Of a DNA stretch of 64,000 bases, positions 11,420 through 22,310 are shown one piece after another. The stretch is taken from assembly GCA_008508345.1 (NCBI GenBank), contig QNGE01000124.1, positions 207,860 to 271,859 of the forward strand. The letters run 5' to 3'. Numbering within the stretch: position 1 is the stretch's first letter; every line of letters starts with the position of its first letter. The DNA comes from Paragonimus westermani (Eukaryota > Platyhelminthes > Trematoda > Plagiorchiida > Troglotrematidae). The notes under the pieces are model-generated. The model did not search any database and was not told where the DNA came from. It worked only from the letters and a program-made list of their open reading frames with translations. The position numbers were made by a program, and so were the translations under genes.

Positions 11420-11800
11420 CTGGTAGGTCTGGTGGATACCGGAGCGTTCTTAAGTGTAATCGGCAAACACTCAGTACGCAGACTCTCGGGCTACAAGCGG
11501 AAACCTTGTTGTCAACTCATCCTTACGGCCAGTGGTGACCAAATGCCGGCGGAGGTCGGAATGGTTGCACCGGTTATAATAGCTGGATGCCATATAGTGC
11601 ACAGTTTTGTGGTGCGCCCCAACCTCACATTCTGTGTTACAGTGGGGATGAATCTTTTAGTCCGTCTTGGGTGCACGCTCGGTTTGCACAGCCTTAAGCT
11701 AAGGAACCCGTCCGGTGACACTCATTTGACACCCATATCTAGAACTCCGACAGAAACCGACTTCTCTTTCCACACACTACAGCCCTTTCCGAAGTGATTC
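11420..11800 (+). pseudogene. Ty3/Gypsy aspartic protease
   Basis: The frame 11432-11797 gives LVGLVDTGAFLSVIGKHSV with an intact DTGA catalytic triad, followed by a flap region (LILTASGDQMPAEVGMVAPV) and the second conserved helix VGMNLLVRLGCTLGLHSL. This is the layout of a retropepsin. About 140 bases separate it from the RT piece at 11940. It probably belongs to the same element as that RT and perhaps as the Gag piece at 6539-7310, with the CsRn1-like element inserted between. Confidence 0.75.
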
Positions 11801-11939
11801 GCCAAATTGGCCAGATGATCCGGTCGAGTGGGGCTCCTAGCAACTCGTGAAGTGCTCAGTGTTTGAAATCGACAATCAAAACTCGACCACAGGTGTTCGC
11901 GTGAGAGGGAGCAACGTTAAGTCATATAAGCATTTTAAA

Positions 11940-12510
11940 GCGTGGAATTAATGCAGGAGATGCGCCTGCAGTCAAGATATCCTCACGCAGCATAACTGCG
12001 CATATTCAGGATGAGGTACGTAAAATGGTTGAAGATATGTTACAGGAAAACATTATCCGGCCCTCGAAGTTCTCATGGGCTGCCTCAGTAGTCCTGGTAA
12101 AAATGAAAGGTGGTTATGCGCGGATTACAGGAAACTCAATCGAGTGACAAAGAAAGGCGCAGTTTTGTTGCCATAAATTGATGACCTATTTGATGCCCTC
12201 GGCGGAGCCACGTATTTTTGTAAGTTAGACTTGACATCAGGCTATTGGCAGGTGAATGTTGAAGAAAACGATCGAGCGAAGACGGACTTCACCGTACCGT
12301 CAGGGCTGTGAGTTCGAAGTTATGCCCTTTGGACTATCAAACGCACCTGCGACAATTCAACGCTTGATCCAGAAAGCATTGCATGACTCGATCCTTAGGA
12401 CATGCATAGTGTACCCAGATGATGTCACACTCAATGCTAGGTCGAAAGAGAGTACATGCGCAATTTGGAGTGCGTGCTGAACCGCCTGGCCAAAGGCGGT
12501 TTTGTTAGGG
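11940..12510 (+). pseudogene. Ty3/Gypsy reverse transcriptase, N-terminal two thirds (broken)
   Basis: Readable blocks in shifting frames are EVRKMVEDMLQENIIRPSKF, a degenerate YRKLNRV and IDDLFDALGG stretch, LTSGYWQV (all around 12010-12255), and the open frame 12256-12480 with FEVMPFGLSNAPATIQRLIQ and CIVYPDDVTLN. The active site therefore reads Y-P-D-D. The thumb, RNase H and integrase are not found downstream: homology fades after about 12510, before the next LTR element begins. Confidence 0.78.
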
Positions 12511-12965
12511 GTGATATCACCAAAACAATCAAATCAGGACATCGGTAACGGCTGAGGAAATCAGTCATCATTTCAAACCATCCAGGGCCGCGGTGACCGC
12601 TGACGTAATCAGACAGCAACAAAGCGCTGGGGGGCACGTCGGACTGACAAGCAGGATACGTGCAAATGAGTGAGGGTGTCACGTCACCCCGAGAAACTAG
12701 CGCTGATGGATTTGGCCTTACTTGGTCACTTGGAAAAGAAGCGGCCTGAACTAGCAGATAGTGACTCATCACTATTTCATGATATATATTTACAGGCATT
12801 TCATTCATTTGGTCGAACTGGTTTTTGACAATACAGCGTGTTTACCGCAACCGTGTCTTTCTTGTCTCCGTGCTAGTAGACTAGGGGAAGCCGCATAGCA
12901 GAAACCTAGGTCTAGCAGTCAAGCAGTATTAGAACGTTTGGCAACGGAAATTCTCGTTACATCAG
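12511..12965. other. Probable 5' LTR region of the K02A2.6-like element
   Basis: No coding similarity. It precedes a candidate primer-binding site (TGGCGACAGAGG at 12966), so much of it could be an LTR ending near CATCA at 12964. The start of such an LTR was not found. An open minus-strand frame at 12437-12808 has no recognisable content. Confidence 0.35.
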
Positions 12966-12994
12966 TGGCGACAGAGGTCAAACCGAACCCAATA

Positions 12995-13910
12995 ATGACA
13001 ATCTCCATGGAGCAGATGCAGACGATCCTTCAGAAGCAGCAGAAGATTTCCGAGCATTCACACGCGAAGCTTATCGAAATGTTGACGCAGGAGTTTTAGA
13101 GTCAGTTATTGGGAGTTGCAAACCATGACCAGGTACCTACACCAGAATCGATGATCCAACAGTTCAGTGAATTCCATTTTTATGCGATCGGTGGAGTCAC
13201 GTTTGATTCTTGGCTCCATGAATATGAAGATATTTTTCGTATGGAGATGGCACAGCTTCCCAGAGACAAGAAAGTCAGACCATTACTGAGAAGACTGGGC
13301 ACAACAGAACACGAACTATTCGTGAATTCCATTTTGCCAAAACATCCCAGAGATTTAGCCTTCGAGGAAGCCACAAGGACGCTGTGACAGATTTTCGGTG
13401 AGCAATCATCTTCGTTCAATACTCGATGTCACTGTCTGAAGTTAACAAAGAATCCTAGCGATGACTGGATACAGTATGCAGCTAATGTTAATCAGAAATG
13501 CGAACGCTCCAAAGTTCGTAGCATGTCGGACGATCAAATCAAGTATCTACTCTTTGTATGCTGTTTGCATCCATCCCAAGATGCGGATATTCGGACTAGA
13601 ATTTCGTACAACCTCGAGCAGTGCCCAGATATCACCTTTTAGAGTGTCACGACAGAATGTCAACAACTGGTCAACCTGAAACACGATACAGCAATGATTT
13701 AGCAGGCCACTTCATCAGGTCCTCCAGAAATGATTTATGCAGTCAGCAGCAAGAACACGACTAAAGAAGCAAGCCGCCAGCCGACAATAGATTCAAAACC
13801 GCCATCAGCATGCTGGTATTGCAAAGAAAGGCACTTTGCCCGTCTCTGTCCACTCGAAAATCAAATCCAACAGATGTGGGAAAAGAGGTCACAAAGAAAT
13901 ATGCTGTTGC
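12995..13910 (+). pseudogene. K02A2.6-like gag (broken)
   Basis: Gag packages the element RNA. From the ATG at 12995 a glutamine-rich leader (MTISMEQMQTILQKQQK) is followed by a capsid with FDSWLHEYEDIFRMEM, VRPLLRRLGTTEHELF, PRDLAFEEATRTL, IFGEQSSSFNTR and DIRTRISYNLEQ, a pattern seen in many flatworm Gypsy elements. Four stops interrupt it. The first zinc knuckle is intact in frame (CWYCKERHFARLC, C-x2-C-x3-H-x4-C). The second is readable only in another frame (CGKRGHKEIC at 13875-13904), while the gag frame resumes further on, so a compensating pair of indels is likely. Confidence 0.75.
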
Positions 13911-13979
13911 GCACTCATGCAACCATCCCGACGTCAATGAAACTTCCACAAGCGCCCGAAGTTCTCCCCAGCGAGTCGA

Positions 13980-14290
13980 AGGCGGTCATCGCAACATTTA
14001 AAATTGATGGGGAGTCTAGACGCAAGTACGTTACTCTTTGCATTAATGGTGTGTCTACCCGCTTGCAACTAGACACTGCTTATGGTATCACACTGATTTC
14101 CCGTGATACATGCCGAGAGCTTGGGCGACCTCCATTGCTTCCAACGCATCATACGCCTCGGAACGCCTCGGGCGGAACCTTTAAGCTAGCTGAGGAAGTA
14201 ACATGTGAGGTGACGTTTGGAGACAGCCGAATCGAAGCCTGTTGTTTCGTCACGGATCATCCAGGTCTAGATCTACTGGGTCTTGATTGA
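13980..14290 (+). pseudogene. K02A2.6-like protease
   Basis: Downstream of the zinc knuckles the frame gives a retropepsin-like domain: KYVTLCINGVSTRLQLDTAY, where the active site reads D-T-A, as is common in this group. GITLISRDTCRELGRP follows, then a beta-rich stretch with EVTCEVTFGDSRIEACCFV, and HPGLDLLGLD at the end. It stops at a TGA (14288-14290), where relatives usually carry a tryptophan before continuing into RT. The domain itself has no internal stop. Confidence 0.72.
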
Positions 14291-14368
14291 ATGGAAGACT
14301 CGAAATTACTAGATCAGCCGGTAAACAGCATATGTAATCAAACGAAGCTACATAGCCGGTCATAAACG

Positions 14369-15121
14369 GTGATTTTGGCGCCAGGAATTCAATGTCGGAT
14401 TGAGGAACTCAAGATTCGACACGCATCTGCTTTTGAACCAGGCCTCGGTCTTTGTACAAAAGCAAAGGCAACTCTCACAGTACATCCAGGAGTGAAACCA
14501 GTGTTCAGACCCAAAAGACCAGTTCTATATGCTGTACTGTCAATTTTGGACGGCGAACTTGATCAGTTGCAAGCAGAAGGTATCATCCACTCAGTAAATT
14601 ACTCGGAATGGGCCGCTCCCATTGTTGTCAAGAAAGCTCACGGCGGAATTCGAATATGTGCCGAATTTTCCACTGGCTTGAACGTGGCGTTAAAGAATTA
14701 GGAATATCCTCTAACAGTGCCAGAAGACCTTTTCACGAAGCTCAACGGGGGACAGTGTTTTGCCAAAGTGGACCTTACTGACGCTTATCTACAGATACCC
14801 GTTGAAGAAAAGTCGAGGAATTTGATGATGATCAATACTCACAGAGGCTTGTTCCGGTATACGCGACTAACATTCGGCATCAAAACTGCACCAGCGATAT
14901 TCCAGCAGATAATGGACACCATGCTGTCTCACCTTCCCGGTTGTGTTGCTTATTTGGACGATATTGCAATCGTGGGCTGTGACACTGCAGATCTGGTACA
15001 AAAACTGGACATATTGTTGTCAAGAGTTAAGGAGCCTGCATTCCAGCTGAGGAAGAAGTGCATTTTTATGTTGCACGGTGTCAAATATCTTGGGTTCATT
15101 TTTGATAAACATGGATGTTGA
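14369..15121 (+). pseudogene. K02A2.6-like reverse transcriptase (3' truncated)
   Basis: In the same phase as gag. Blocks are AKATLTVHPGVKPVFRPKRP, LDQLQAEGIIHSVNYSEWAA (start of the fingers), FAKVDLTDAYLQIPV (motif A aspartate present), FRYTRLTFGIKTAPAIFQQI (motif B), CVAYLDDIAIVG (intact YLDD, about 14944-14979) and HGVKYLGFIFDKHG. A TAG at 14699 and the final TGA at 15119 interrupt it. Similarity ends abruptly at 15121, before the RNase H, which fits an insertion or deletion at this point. Confidence 0.85.
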
Positions 15122-15460
15122 TTTTGTCAAGGTTTGTTGCGTTATTTTGAGATTGCTGAGGTTTGCTCGATGTTGAAAGGTGGCCCTACGCTTTGCTCTC
15201 TTCACCAAATGAAATACATTACTCATCCTTGTTCTTACACCATCTACTCTGACCGTTTCCCCTACCCTTATTTAGGCCGAGCCCTGTAAACTTCAAAATA
15301 CCGAAATTATACATTCTTTCTTTCATATTTTTCCTTGAGTGACTCATGAGTCCCGTCACTTCTCGATGCATGAACAGTCGTTTTGCTCTGACCAAACCAA
15401 TGAACATTTGTTTGAGTGAGCTCAACCTGTTTTATCATCCACCGTTGTTGATCGGTGTAA
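15122..15460. other. Unassigned spacer beside the inverted repeat
   Basis: No similarity to the RT that ends at 15121. A minus-strand open frame (15307-15594) overlaps the inverted gag repeat but its continuation into this spacer is not recognisable. Confidence 0.4.
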
Positions 15461-15757
15461 CGCGCAACCGAAACCAGCGAGCGCGCATGAATGGAATTTG
15501 GGTTGTGTAACGGGACGTGCTGCTGTGTTTTCGGTGCCGTTTTAGCTTTCGTTTGTGTAAGTCGTATGCATGGCTTACTGGGCCTTCGACTCATGTTTGT
15601 TCGTATTGTTTCTCTTTTCAGAACTGTCGTTCGAACCCCTGCTTCGGAAGAGCGCTGTCCCCTGGTGCGTTCACGTTGCCCGAAGGTTGGTCCGCGAAGT
15701 CACGGGCATACAGAGTAGAGTCGGCTGACCTGCATGTTACAGTGGGCGCCTAATTTT
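15461..15757 (-). repeat. Inverted gag repeat, copy 2
   Basis: Reverse-oriented partner of 7014-7309, similar throughout by eye, with the same Gag tail and the same two in-frame TGA codons. Outside these limits the neighbours differ. Confidence 0.85.
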
Positions 15758-15850
15758 CGAGTTGTTGTGCAGGTCTTTTTTAATTCCTGAGGATTTTCAC
15801 ATTCGAGGTGATTTTTACTGCTCGTCGCACTAAGTCGCGTTTTCTCCAGG

Positions 15851-16196
15851 TACGCAATTATCAGACGCAAAAAGCAAAATGCCGTTGAGGAGAGAAGCCA
15901 AATCTTTATTGGACAAAATGTTCAGGTGGTCTCTGGTAGCGCTATAAAAGGCATCGACACGTTAAATAGCTAGAGAGTCTAGAGACCGGCCGTCGACGAG
16001 CGAGTAAACTGGAAGAATGTGACGCGTGTGTTCTCCGGGTTGCACCACGATCACATGAGATGTAGACAAACAAATGGACAGCATGCATCATGCGAGCTTT
16101 CCTAATAGCCTAGGTACAATATGCAACTATGAGTTTTGGAACTATTTTACACACCACACCGCAGGCAGGCCAGTGAAATCTCCAGGCCGCTACACA
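15851..16196 (-). repeat. 3' LTR of the minus-strand CsRn1-like element
   Basis: It starts TGTGTAGCGGCCTGGAGATT at 16196 immediately after a purine run, contains an AATAAA on the minus strand (in the region 15899-15915), and ends near TAATTGCGTA at 15851. It aligns along its whole length with 7558-7899, which fixes both ends within a few bases. Confidence 0.78.
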
Positions 16197-16792
16197 GCTT
16201 CCCCCCTAGAAGGGTACTGTGTAAACAACCCTTCGATGCTGATGAGGATAACTGGGGCCAGTCACCCTTGGCCTGATCTGGCTCAAGGCGTACCAGCTGA
16301 TATCCAATCAGCCTGCGATTGGTACGACAATCCCCAGACGCCGAAGGTGGAGAAGCATTAATGCCACAGTTCTTAGCGAGCTCCCCCTCGAGTATCCTCT
16401 CCAAAAGGTGCCGAAACAACCGTTAGAAATAAAGAATGTTCGAGGCGAGGCATCCACGGAACGTTCAAGCACGACATCCGATACGAGATCGAGGATGATC
16501 GCGATCGAAAATGCCACACACGTCATGCCGGCGCCGGATGAGACATGCGACAGAAAATAGAACAAAACTGGCTGAGTATCAGTACAGAAATAAATGATGA
16601 CTCACCCAAATTATGCAGCAAATAAAGACACTCGAGAGAGAGAGAAACCCGGGCAAACGCAATTGTTTTCATTTTGAAAACAATATATTTTTGTATTTTC
16701 GAGGAAAAAATGTGCGATTTTTTTGTGTTGTGACCGAAAAATCGAGATTTCACAAAAGCTTATCCTCTGTGAGACGTTTCAGCCATTGCATC
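16197..16792 (-). other. 3' untranslated region with polypurine tract
   Basis: Between integrase and LTR of the minus-strand element. The polypurine run (CTAGGGGGGAAGC on the minus strand) directly abuts the LTR. A short GA-rich run occurs near 16630-16645. No coding similarity otherwise. Confidence 0.55.
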
Positions 16793-18050
16793 CTAGGACC
16801 TGAACGCGTTACGGCGGGTGCTAGCCTCATCGGCAAAGTCTTGCTGTCTGCTGAGGACGATGCGCTTGGGCGAGGCTGTTCCGAGACAGCTGCCGGCGTG
16901 GATAGGGGGCCGCGGAGGAGCATTGAAAGTTCCCTCTGTCCTTTCGAAGTAGGCCGGTTTCAGACGATCGATGCTGACCGTGTCCCAAATATCCTGACGC
17001 TCGAGCAAGTGAACGTGATTCTTCCGTTGAAGTACCCTGAAAGGACCTTTATAAGGTCGCCCGAGTGAGCGTCGTAAACCATCTACGCGAACGAACACAT
17101 GTGTGCAGTCGTGGAGGTCTTTAGGAACGAACACCTCGCGGCTTTTTTCTCGTGTGTCCGTGACACGGAAAGGTGCATGTGCAAAGCGAGCTGTTTGGCG
17201 CAAGATGCACCATATAGAAGGGCGTCGGTGGCGGATGAGAAGTAAGCGCCAGGAAGACGCAGTGGTTGGCCGAACAGGAGTTCGGCGATGGAAAGGTGGA
17301 GGTCAGTCTTAAGGGCGGCGCGGATGCCGAGTAAAACCATCGGCAGGGCCTCTGTTCAACGGATTGCGTAGACCGCGGCAAGAGCTGCTTTTCTTTGTCG
17401 GCGGGAGCGTTCAACCATACCGTTTGCGGCCGGGTGGTACGCCGTGGTCCGCGTGTGATGACATCCAAGCGCGCTCAGTGTTTTCGCAAAGGAACCGCTC
17501 TCGAATTGAGGGCCACGGTCGGCCGTAACCGGGGCCGGGCTACCATGAGATGCTACCCAACACTCAACGAATGCGCATGCTACAGTCCTTGAACGAACGT
17601 CGGTAATGGGGATGGGCTCTGGCCACCGCATAAAACGATCTACCATCGTCAAAAGATATGTCATCCTAATGGAAGGTGGCAAGGGACCTACAATATCCAT
17701 TTGAAGATGCGCGAGTCGAGATGTAATCGAAGAGAATTAGCCAATCAGAACCGATCCGTGGCAGTGAACCTTAGCTTGTTGACAAGCTAGGCAAGACCGT
17801 GCCCAAGTGCGAAGATATTCTTGCACACCACGCCAGACGTACCTATTGGGAATGAGCTTGGCCATGGCCCGGATTCCAGGATGGGTTATGTTGTGTAGCG
17901 TGTCGAACAGGCGTCGTCGGAAAAGAGTAGGAACTATTGGACGTGGATGTCCAGTAGAGGTATCGAAAAGGATAGTGTCTGCAGACGCTGGCAAAGGTTG
18001 ATCAGTCAGCCGTAGAACTGATTGCGTTGTTCGTATCGAGCCTCGCACGG
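16793..18050 (-). pseudogene. CsRn1-like integrase (broken)
   Basis: Three minus-strand frames make up one integrase. The frame 18048-17737 carries the HHCC finger (LHNITHPGIRAMAKLIPNRY, then CLACQQAKVHCH). 17700-17356 carries the core with DIVGPLPPSIRMTYLL, TADRGPQFES and NGMVERSRRQRKAAL, so D, D and E are all present. 17340-17083 and 17203-16793 carry AELLFGQPLRLPGAYF and the C-terminal domain (YKGPFRVLQRKNHVHLLE, VSIDRLKPAYFE). At least two frame changes and one stop separate the parts. It is the only surviving gene of its element. Confidence 0.87.
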
Positions 18051-18194
18051 CGAGATTATAACATTTTGATTCGTCACCTCAGTGACATTGATCAGCAGAA
18101 GTGCGTAGGTAGTGACATGCAACCAATCACAATTCACCGGCGTACCGACTCTGATTTCACGCTTTTTCCGCTTATTTTTCCGCCGACTGTGTTC

Positions 18195-18450
18195 ATAGGG
18201 CGTATGTATACATACAAATATACAAATATGTGTATATACATATCTATATCCACATTAAAATGCATATACAAATCAATATGCATGTGTATATACATATCCA
18301 CACACATCTATATACACATAAATGCACATATATACGTATGAATGAATATATATATAGATGTTTATATAGGTATATATGTTTATACACATGTGTGTACATA
18401 TATGTGTATATACCTTCACATATATGCACACAAATATATACCAATACGCG
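18195..18450. repeat. TATACA-type low-complexity tract
   Basis: An imperfect run of TATA, CATA and CACA words spans about 250 bases. Open frames on both strands here (tyrosine- and isoleucine-rich) are artefacts of the simple sequence. It lies just upstream of the surviving K02A2.6-like integrase piece. Confidence 0.9.
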
Positions 18451-18639
18451 CGTATCTTCACTTCCATCTAGGGACAGTTGCCTAACGAGAAAATTGCGCT
18501 TCAAGGTCATCCAGTGTCCTATTATTCAAGAATTTTTTCGCGGGTGCCAAAGGAAAAACGCTCCCTTCAAGCAATTCACGGAAATTTCCAAAGATTCTAT
18601 TACGCGACCGAATGGTCAGTTCCAACTCGTTTAGATCAG

Positions 18640-19548
18640 TGAACTGCACAATTGAGGTTTCACATGGATTTCGACATCAAGAAAATTTGCAAAGGCTGTT
18701 CTGCTTGTGCACTGGCTGTCAAATCCCAAATGAAATTTAGGTTGCAATCGTGACCAATGCCAGAGAAGCCGTGGATTTGTGTGCACACCGACTTTGCCGG
18801 TCCAATAAATGGCCGAAGCTTTTGATACTTGTCCACGCATACAGAAAGTGGCCAGATGTTTGCCTGACGAAGACAGTGTCAGCAGCGTCAACGATGCAGG
18901 AACTGGGTCAAATATTCAGCCACTTTGTAGTACCGGAGACAGTCATGCTAGACAACAGGAAGCGGTTTACCTCTGGTGAATTTGCAAACTTCTGCGGGCA
19001 AAATGGCATTGATCACATACGTTCACCGCCTTACCATCCGCAATCAAATGTCCGGGCTGAGCAGTTTGTGGGCATGTTCGAAACAGCCCTTCAAAAAGCC
19101 ACACGGGGAGAACATATGGCCGAAAGTCTCGTTGCCGAACGACTCTGAATCGTCGGATGCCGGAAGAGAAGCCCCCAGCTGAAGCCCTAATGAGACGCAG
19201 ACTCCAAACATCGAATGATCCACTGTATCCTTCCATGGCACTGGCGGCTAATAAGAATTTTTCGATGGGACGGCAGTTTAACAGAATACACGGAGACCAA
19301 TCCTCTCCCCTCAAGGTCGAACAATCAGTGCCGGCCCGATGCTACCATGGAACAGAAAATGCGTGGGTAATCGGGAAAACTCAAAGCCGTCGAGGCGCAG
19401 TACCTTATGAAGATCTAGTTGGCCCACATTCTTGGATATGGTATGTCGATCAGATCAGACCGTCTGAGGGGGCAAGAGGCATATCCAGAAAATCGAGGGC
19501 TACCGCTATATCAGATGCCGGACAGCGCCAGGGGCAAGTGACTGTCTA
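18640..19548 (+). pseudogene. K02A2.6-like integrase, 3' half of a split element
   Basis: The start is the last two ligands of the HHCC finger (CKGCSAC, about 18685-18705). The core shows WICVHTDFAGPING (first D), VMLDNRKRFTSGEFANF (second D) and SNVRAEQFVGMFETALQKA (E present), in changing frames. The frame 19157-19549 continues with MPEEKPPAEALMRRRLQT and a C-terminal SH3-like part ending around DLVGPHSWIWYVDQIRPS. This is the usual end of K02A2.6-like Gypsy pol. RNase H and the finger's first half are missing upstream. It is probably the other half of 12966-15121. Confidence 0.8.
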
Positions 19549-21379
19549 GAAGCACAGAATTTTGGGCTTCAAAAGAAGACCCTGTGGATCGAGTCGCGGG
19601 AGAACCGCTGTGACCACACTCTAAGTGAATCCTCATTCACTTACGCACGATTGCGGAGCTCAAGGTGACGGCGTCGAGAGGCTGCAGGACCCATCGCACC
19701 ACTTTCATTGGTCGACTCACCTCGGTTGGTATGGTCGTGAGCGGTGGCATGGTTTCACTCAACCAATCAGTTTGCAGCCGAGCAGTCGAACCTTTGCGCG
19801 CCATCTGGACTGTCTCCTCATGTTGTTTTCTGTAGCCCCTCCAACGTGATTTATTCTGACGCTATGACTATAACATTTGACTGTCTGTCGGCTGTTCGTG
19901 GTAATCGTCTCGCCCTACAAACTTAGAGCCTCCATGACCTAGTTTTGTCTCGCTCTGCCAAAGAAAGGTGTTACCGGAGCTATTCTCATTTGTCGGTTTT
20001 CGGTTAATCGACTGAGCGCGTACCAAAAAGAACGATTATATATTAACCATCGAAATGCAACAAAAATCGGTATCCAACGAGCCTGAAGTTCGTACGAAAG
20101 CCGCATGTTGACTTATGCTTCAGAGAGGGAAGTGTGAAAGCATCTATATTACTTCTCATTCCATGTCTGAGCAAGGGATGAGGGAGTCCTGAGGAAGAAA
20201 AAGGGAACTGAGCGCGACAGTATTTCTATGATTCGTTATAAATGTTGTGGGGTTTGCAGAGCATTTACCAGAAATGTGGACTGACAGTTAACAGAGTCAA
20301 GTCTAAAACAACAATGTGGAGGTTATCATCAGTGGCACGTTTTCACCTACCCACCCCGCTATATGCAGCAGATAGGGAGACCCCGTTTATACTGCCAGAC
20401 AGCCGATGCAGTGTGGCATTGTTTCTGCTATAACTATTCATAGTTGTGTCCAGACTAAGATATTCTCAAGAGGCCCAGACCGGGACAGAATAATGATTGA
20501 GGTCCTCAACAAAAGCCTTAGGCTCGAAACTCCGTACTACGGGGGCAGCGGGTGGGTGAAAGTTTATCGGAACTGGTACATTTTTCCGAAAAAAGATGTC
20601 AATCTTATTTTAACCAGCAATCTGGAGGGCCAAGAGGCTGTAGTTTGTCAGACCCCTACTTACTGGCCTACCTGATATTAATGACCATCGGGGTGATTGC
20701 CATACCGTCCGGTTTAGACCGGTAGGTCACGGAGATGCGCAAGCCAACACAGCGCGCCAAGGTCCAGTCTCGTTTTGATGGCCTTTCGCTAACTCTTCGT
20801 AAGCCTGCGTTCCAGGTCGCGGCAGCCACCGTCGTATTTGGAACCACGCAGTGTCAGCGAACGTGCTTCCGTAAGTTCTGTTGAATTGACAGGAATTCAC
20901 TTCCGCCTATCCACCTTAAAGCTTCCGCAGAGACTTCTTCGTGGGAAGTACCCACAGCTGTTGTTAATTTTGTCCATTGTTTCCTTGGATCACTTCACTA
21001 TGATGACGCGAGCTGTTGAACTCTCAACGCTGCTTGATATGCGTTTCGTGTACCATCGTGGTTCAATTTCGGACTAAGTGGTTTGTGTCCGTGAGCCGAT
21101 CAACTCCCAGTAAGCAACAAAACACAGTGGGCGTAACGAACGATACGATCTGGCTAATTGTGGTTAGTCCAAGTGAACGACAATCCTTGACATATTAACC
21201 CCTCCGACAGCGCTGGCAACATGATAAATTTTGTTCCCGTGAAGTCACGGAGGGTGGCCTCCATGAGACGCATTTCGGTCATTTTTGTTCTGATGTGCCA
21301 TTCGATGTAGAGAGTTCGTGGGGTGCGCACACCTTTAACAGTCAATCGCCACTGACAGCGCGTGGTACACGAACATCAA
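19549..21379. other. Mostly unassigned; possible LTR and LINE relic
   Basis: After integrase, a purine run (GGGAGAACCGC) precedes TGTGACCACACTC near 19611, and the stretch up to about 20000 ends with an imperfect match to the region before the primer-binding site at 12966, so it could be a diverged 3' LTR (low confidence). The frame 20242-20433 has a stretch loosely like an RT segment (YQKCGLTVNRVKSK). From about 20440 to 21379 I see nothing definite, although it may hold more of the RTE copy that follows on the minus strand. Confidence 0.3.
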
Positions 21380-22310
21380 TCATATTACCCGGCTATTCTT
21401 ATTTGAAATATGACTAATTTGTGCGTTCATACCACCAGCAGGCATAATGACACCAGTGCTAGTGTTGTCGTAATGGATCGAAGGTACCGTAGCATGCGTT
21501 GTCGACAGTAACTGAGATATTGGCCATTGCAACATACGTGTGTAAAACATGGAAGGTCTGCAGTGGCAGACTTCGACCGGAGCTTCCAGTCTGACGGAAC
21601 ACAGGTGATCAGTCAGTGAAATTCCTACAAAGAGGTTCTGCTCCACCTTCGGACACTACGTTCCCCACCCCAGCTTCATCGCGAGATTTGGACTCAATCG
21701 CCACTAAAGACCGCAAAAAGGAACTGCCAACAAGGCGAAAGACCATCCTAGGATGGTCAAGGCGTCTCTCTGAAGCATATCATACATTCATTTCGAGGGT
21801 TGTTCGCCGAAGCACCTTGCTGCCCCACTTATGGAAGAGTGCACACGTTGGAAACATCAAAGCTCACCAGTTGTTTTGGCTTCCAGGGGGGGATTAGCAG
21901 CAAAAAAGCAAACAGTGGGAATATGCTGACTGGTCTGTCAGGGCGACGGTATTTGCGAAATTCCGTAGCCGTTTACAGCGCGAGAAGGGATTGACTTGAG
22001 GGCCTCCACCCCCATTCCTAATCAAGTGTGATCCACAGGACGATGAGATAGGATTTTCTTGGCAGACCCCACCCACAGTTAGCGGGGTAAGAGTCTGACT
22101 TACTTGGCAGTAGAAGGCTTGCCTATACTGAGGGCACATTGAATGAGACAGCATTGTCTACTTCCGATCGCCGGTGTTTTCAGTAGATGTTTTCGGAGCT
22201 GCGTCGGGATTTGAACAATGCCGTACTGAATAATATGCCAGCAGTCTCCATCAACTGTCGAGCGATCATCTTGCTCTTTGACTGGGTATACTCCTTCTAA
22301 CTTCCATCGT
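21380..22310 (-). pseudogene. RTE-type LINE, 5' leader and endonuclease relic
   Basis: Read on the minus strand from about 22310 it matches the better copy at 55218-56270: KEQDDRSTVDGDCWHIIQYG corresponds to KEHSKRPTVDRDRRRIIQYG, and SQTLTPLTVGGVCQENPISS corresponds to SQTLESLALGRVPQENPISC. The endonuclease part (about 21880 down to 21380) is so broken that only scattered blocks remain, for example VSFDVSNVCTL and a region resembling the YAPTD block. It is an older copy of the same family. Its 3' limit is a guess. Confidence 0.6.

Larger units (their letters stand above)
12966..15121 (+). mobile_element. K02A2.6-like Ty3/Gypsy element, 5' half
   Basis: Candidate primer-binding site at 12966, then gag, protease and RT read from one ATG at 12995 to 15121. 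The frame is the same throughout but carries eight in-frame stops (13097, 13385, 13640, 13700, 14288, 14363, 14699, 15119). RNase H and the start of integrase are missing. An integrase end of the same type lies at 18640-19548, with a minus-strand element in between, suggesting a split element. Confidence 0.75.
15851..18050 (-). mobile_element. CsRn1-like LTR retrotransposon, 3' half
   Basis: On the minus strand, integrase (18050-16793) is followed by about 600 bases without clear coding, a polypurine tract (about 16197-16211) and a 346-base LTR (16196-15851). Everything upstream of integrase is absent. It sits between the two halves of the K02A2.6-like element. A solo LTR of the same family is at 7558-7899. 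Confidence 0.78.

Noticed and set aside
12437..12808. A 123-codon minus-strand open frame
   Set aside because: It overlaps the end of the plus-strand RT in its first part and the remainder has no recognisable content.
18230..18634. Tyrosine- and isoleucine-rich open frames on both strands around 18230-18634
   Set aside because: They are the translation of the TATACA-type low-complexity tract, not genes.
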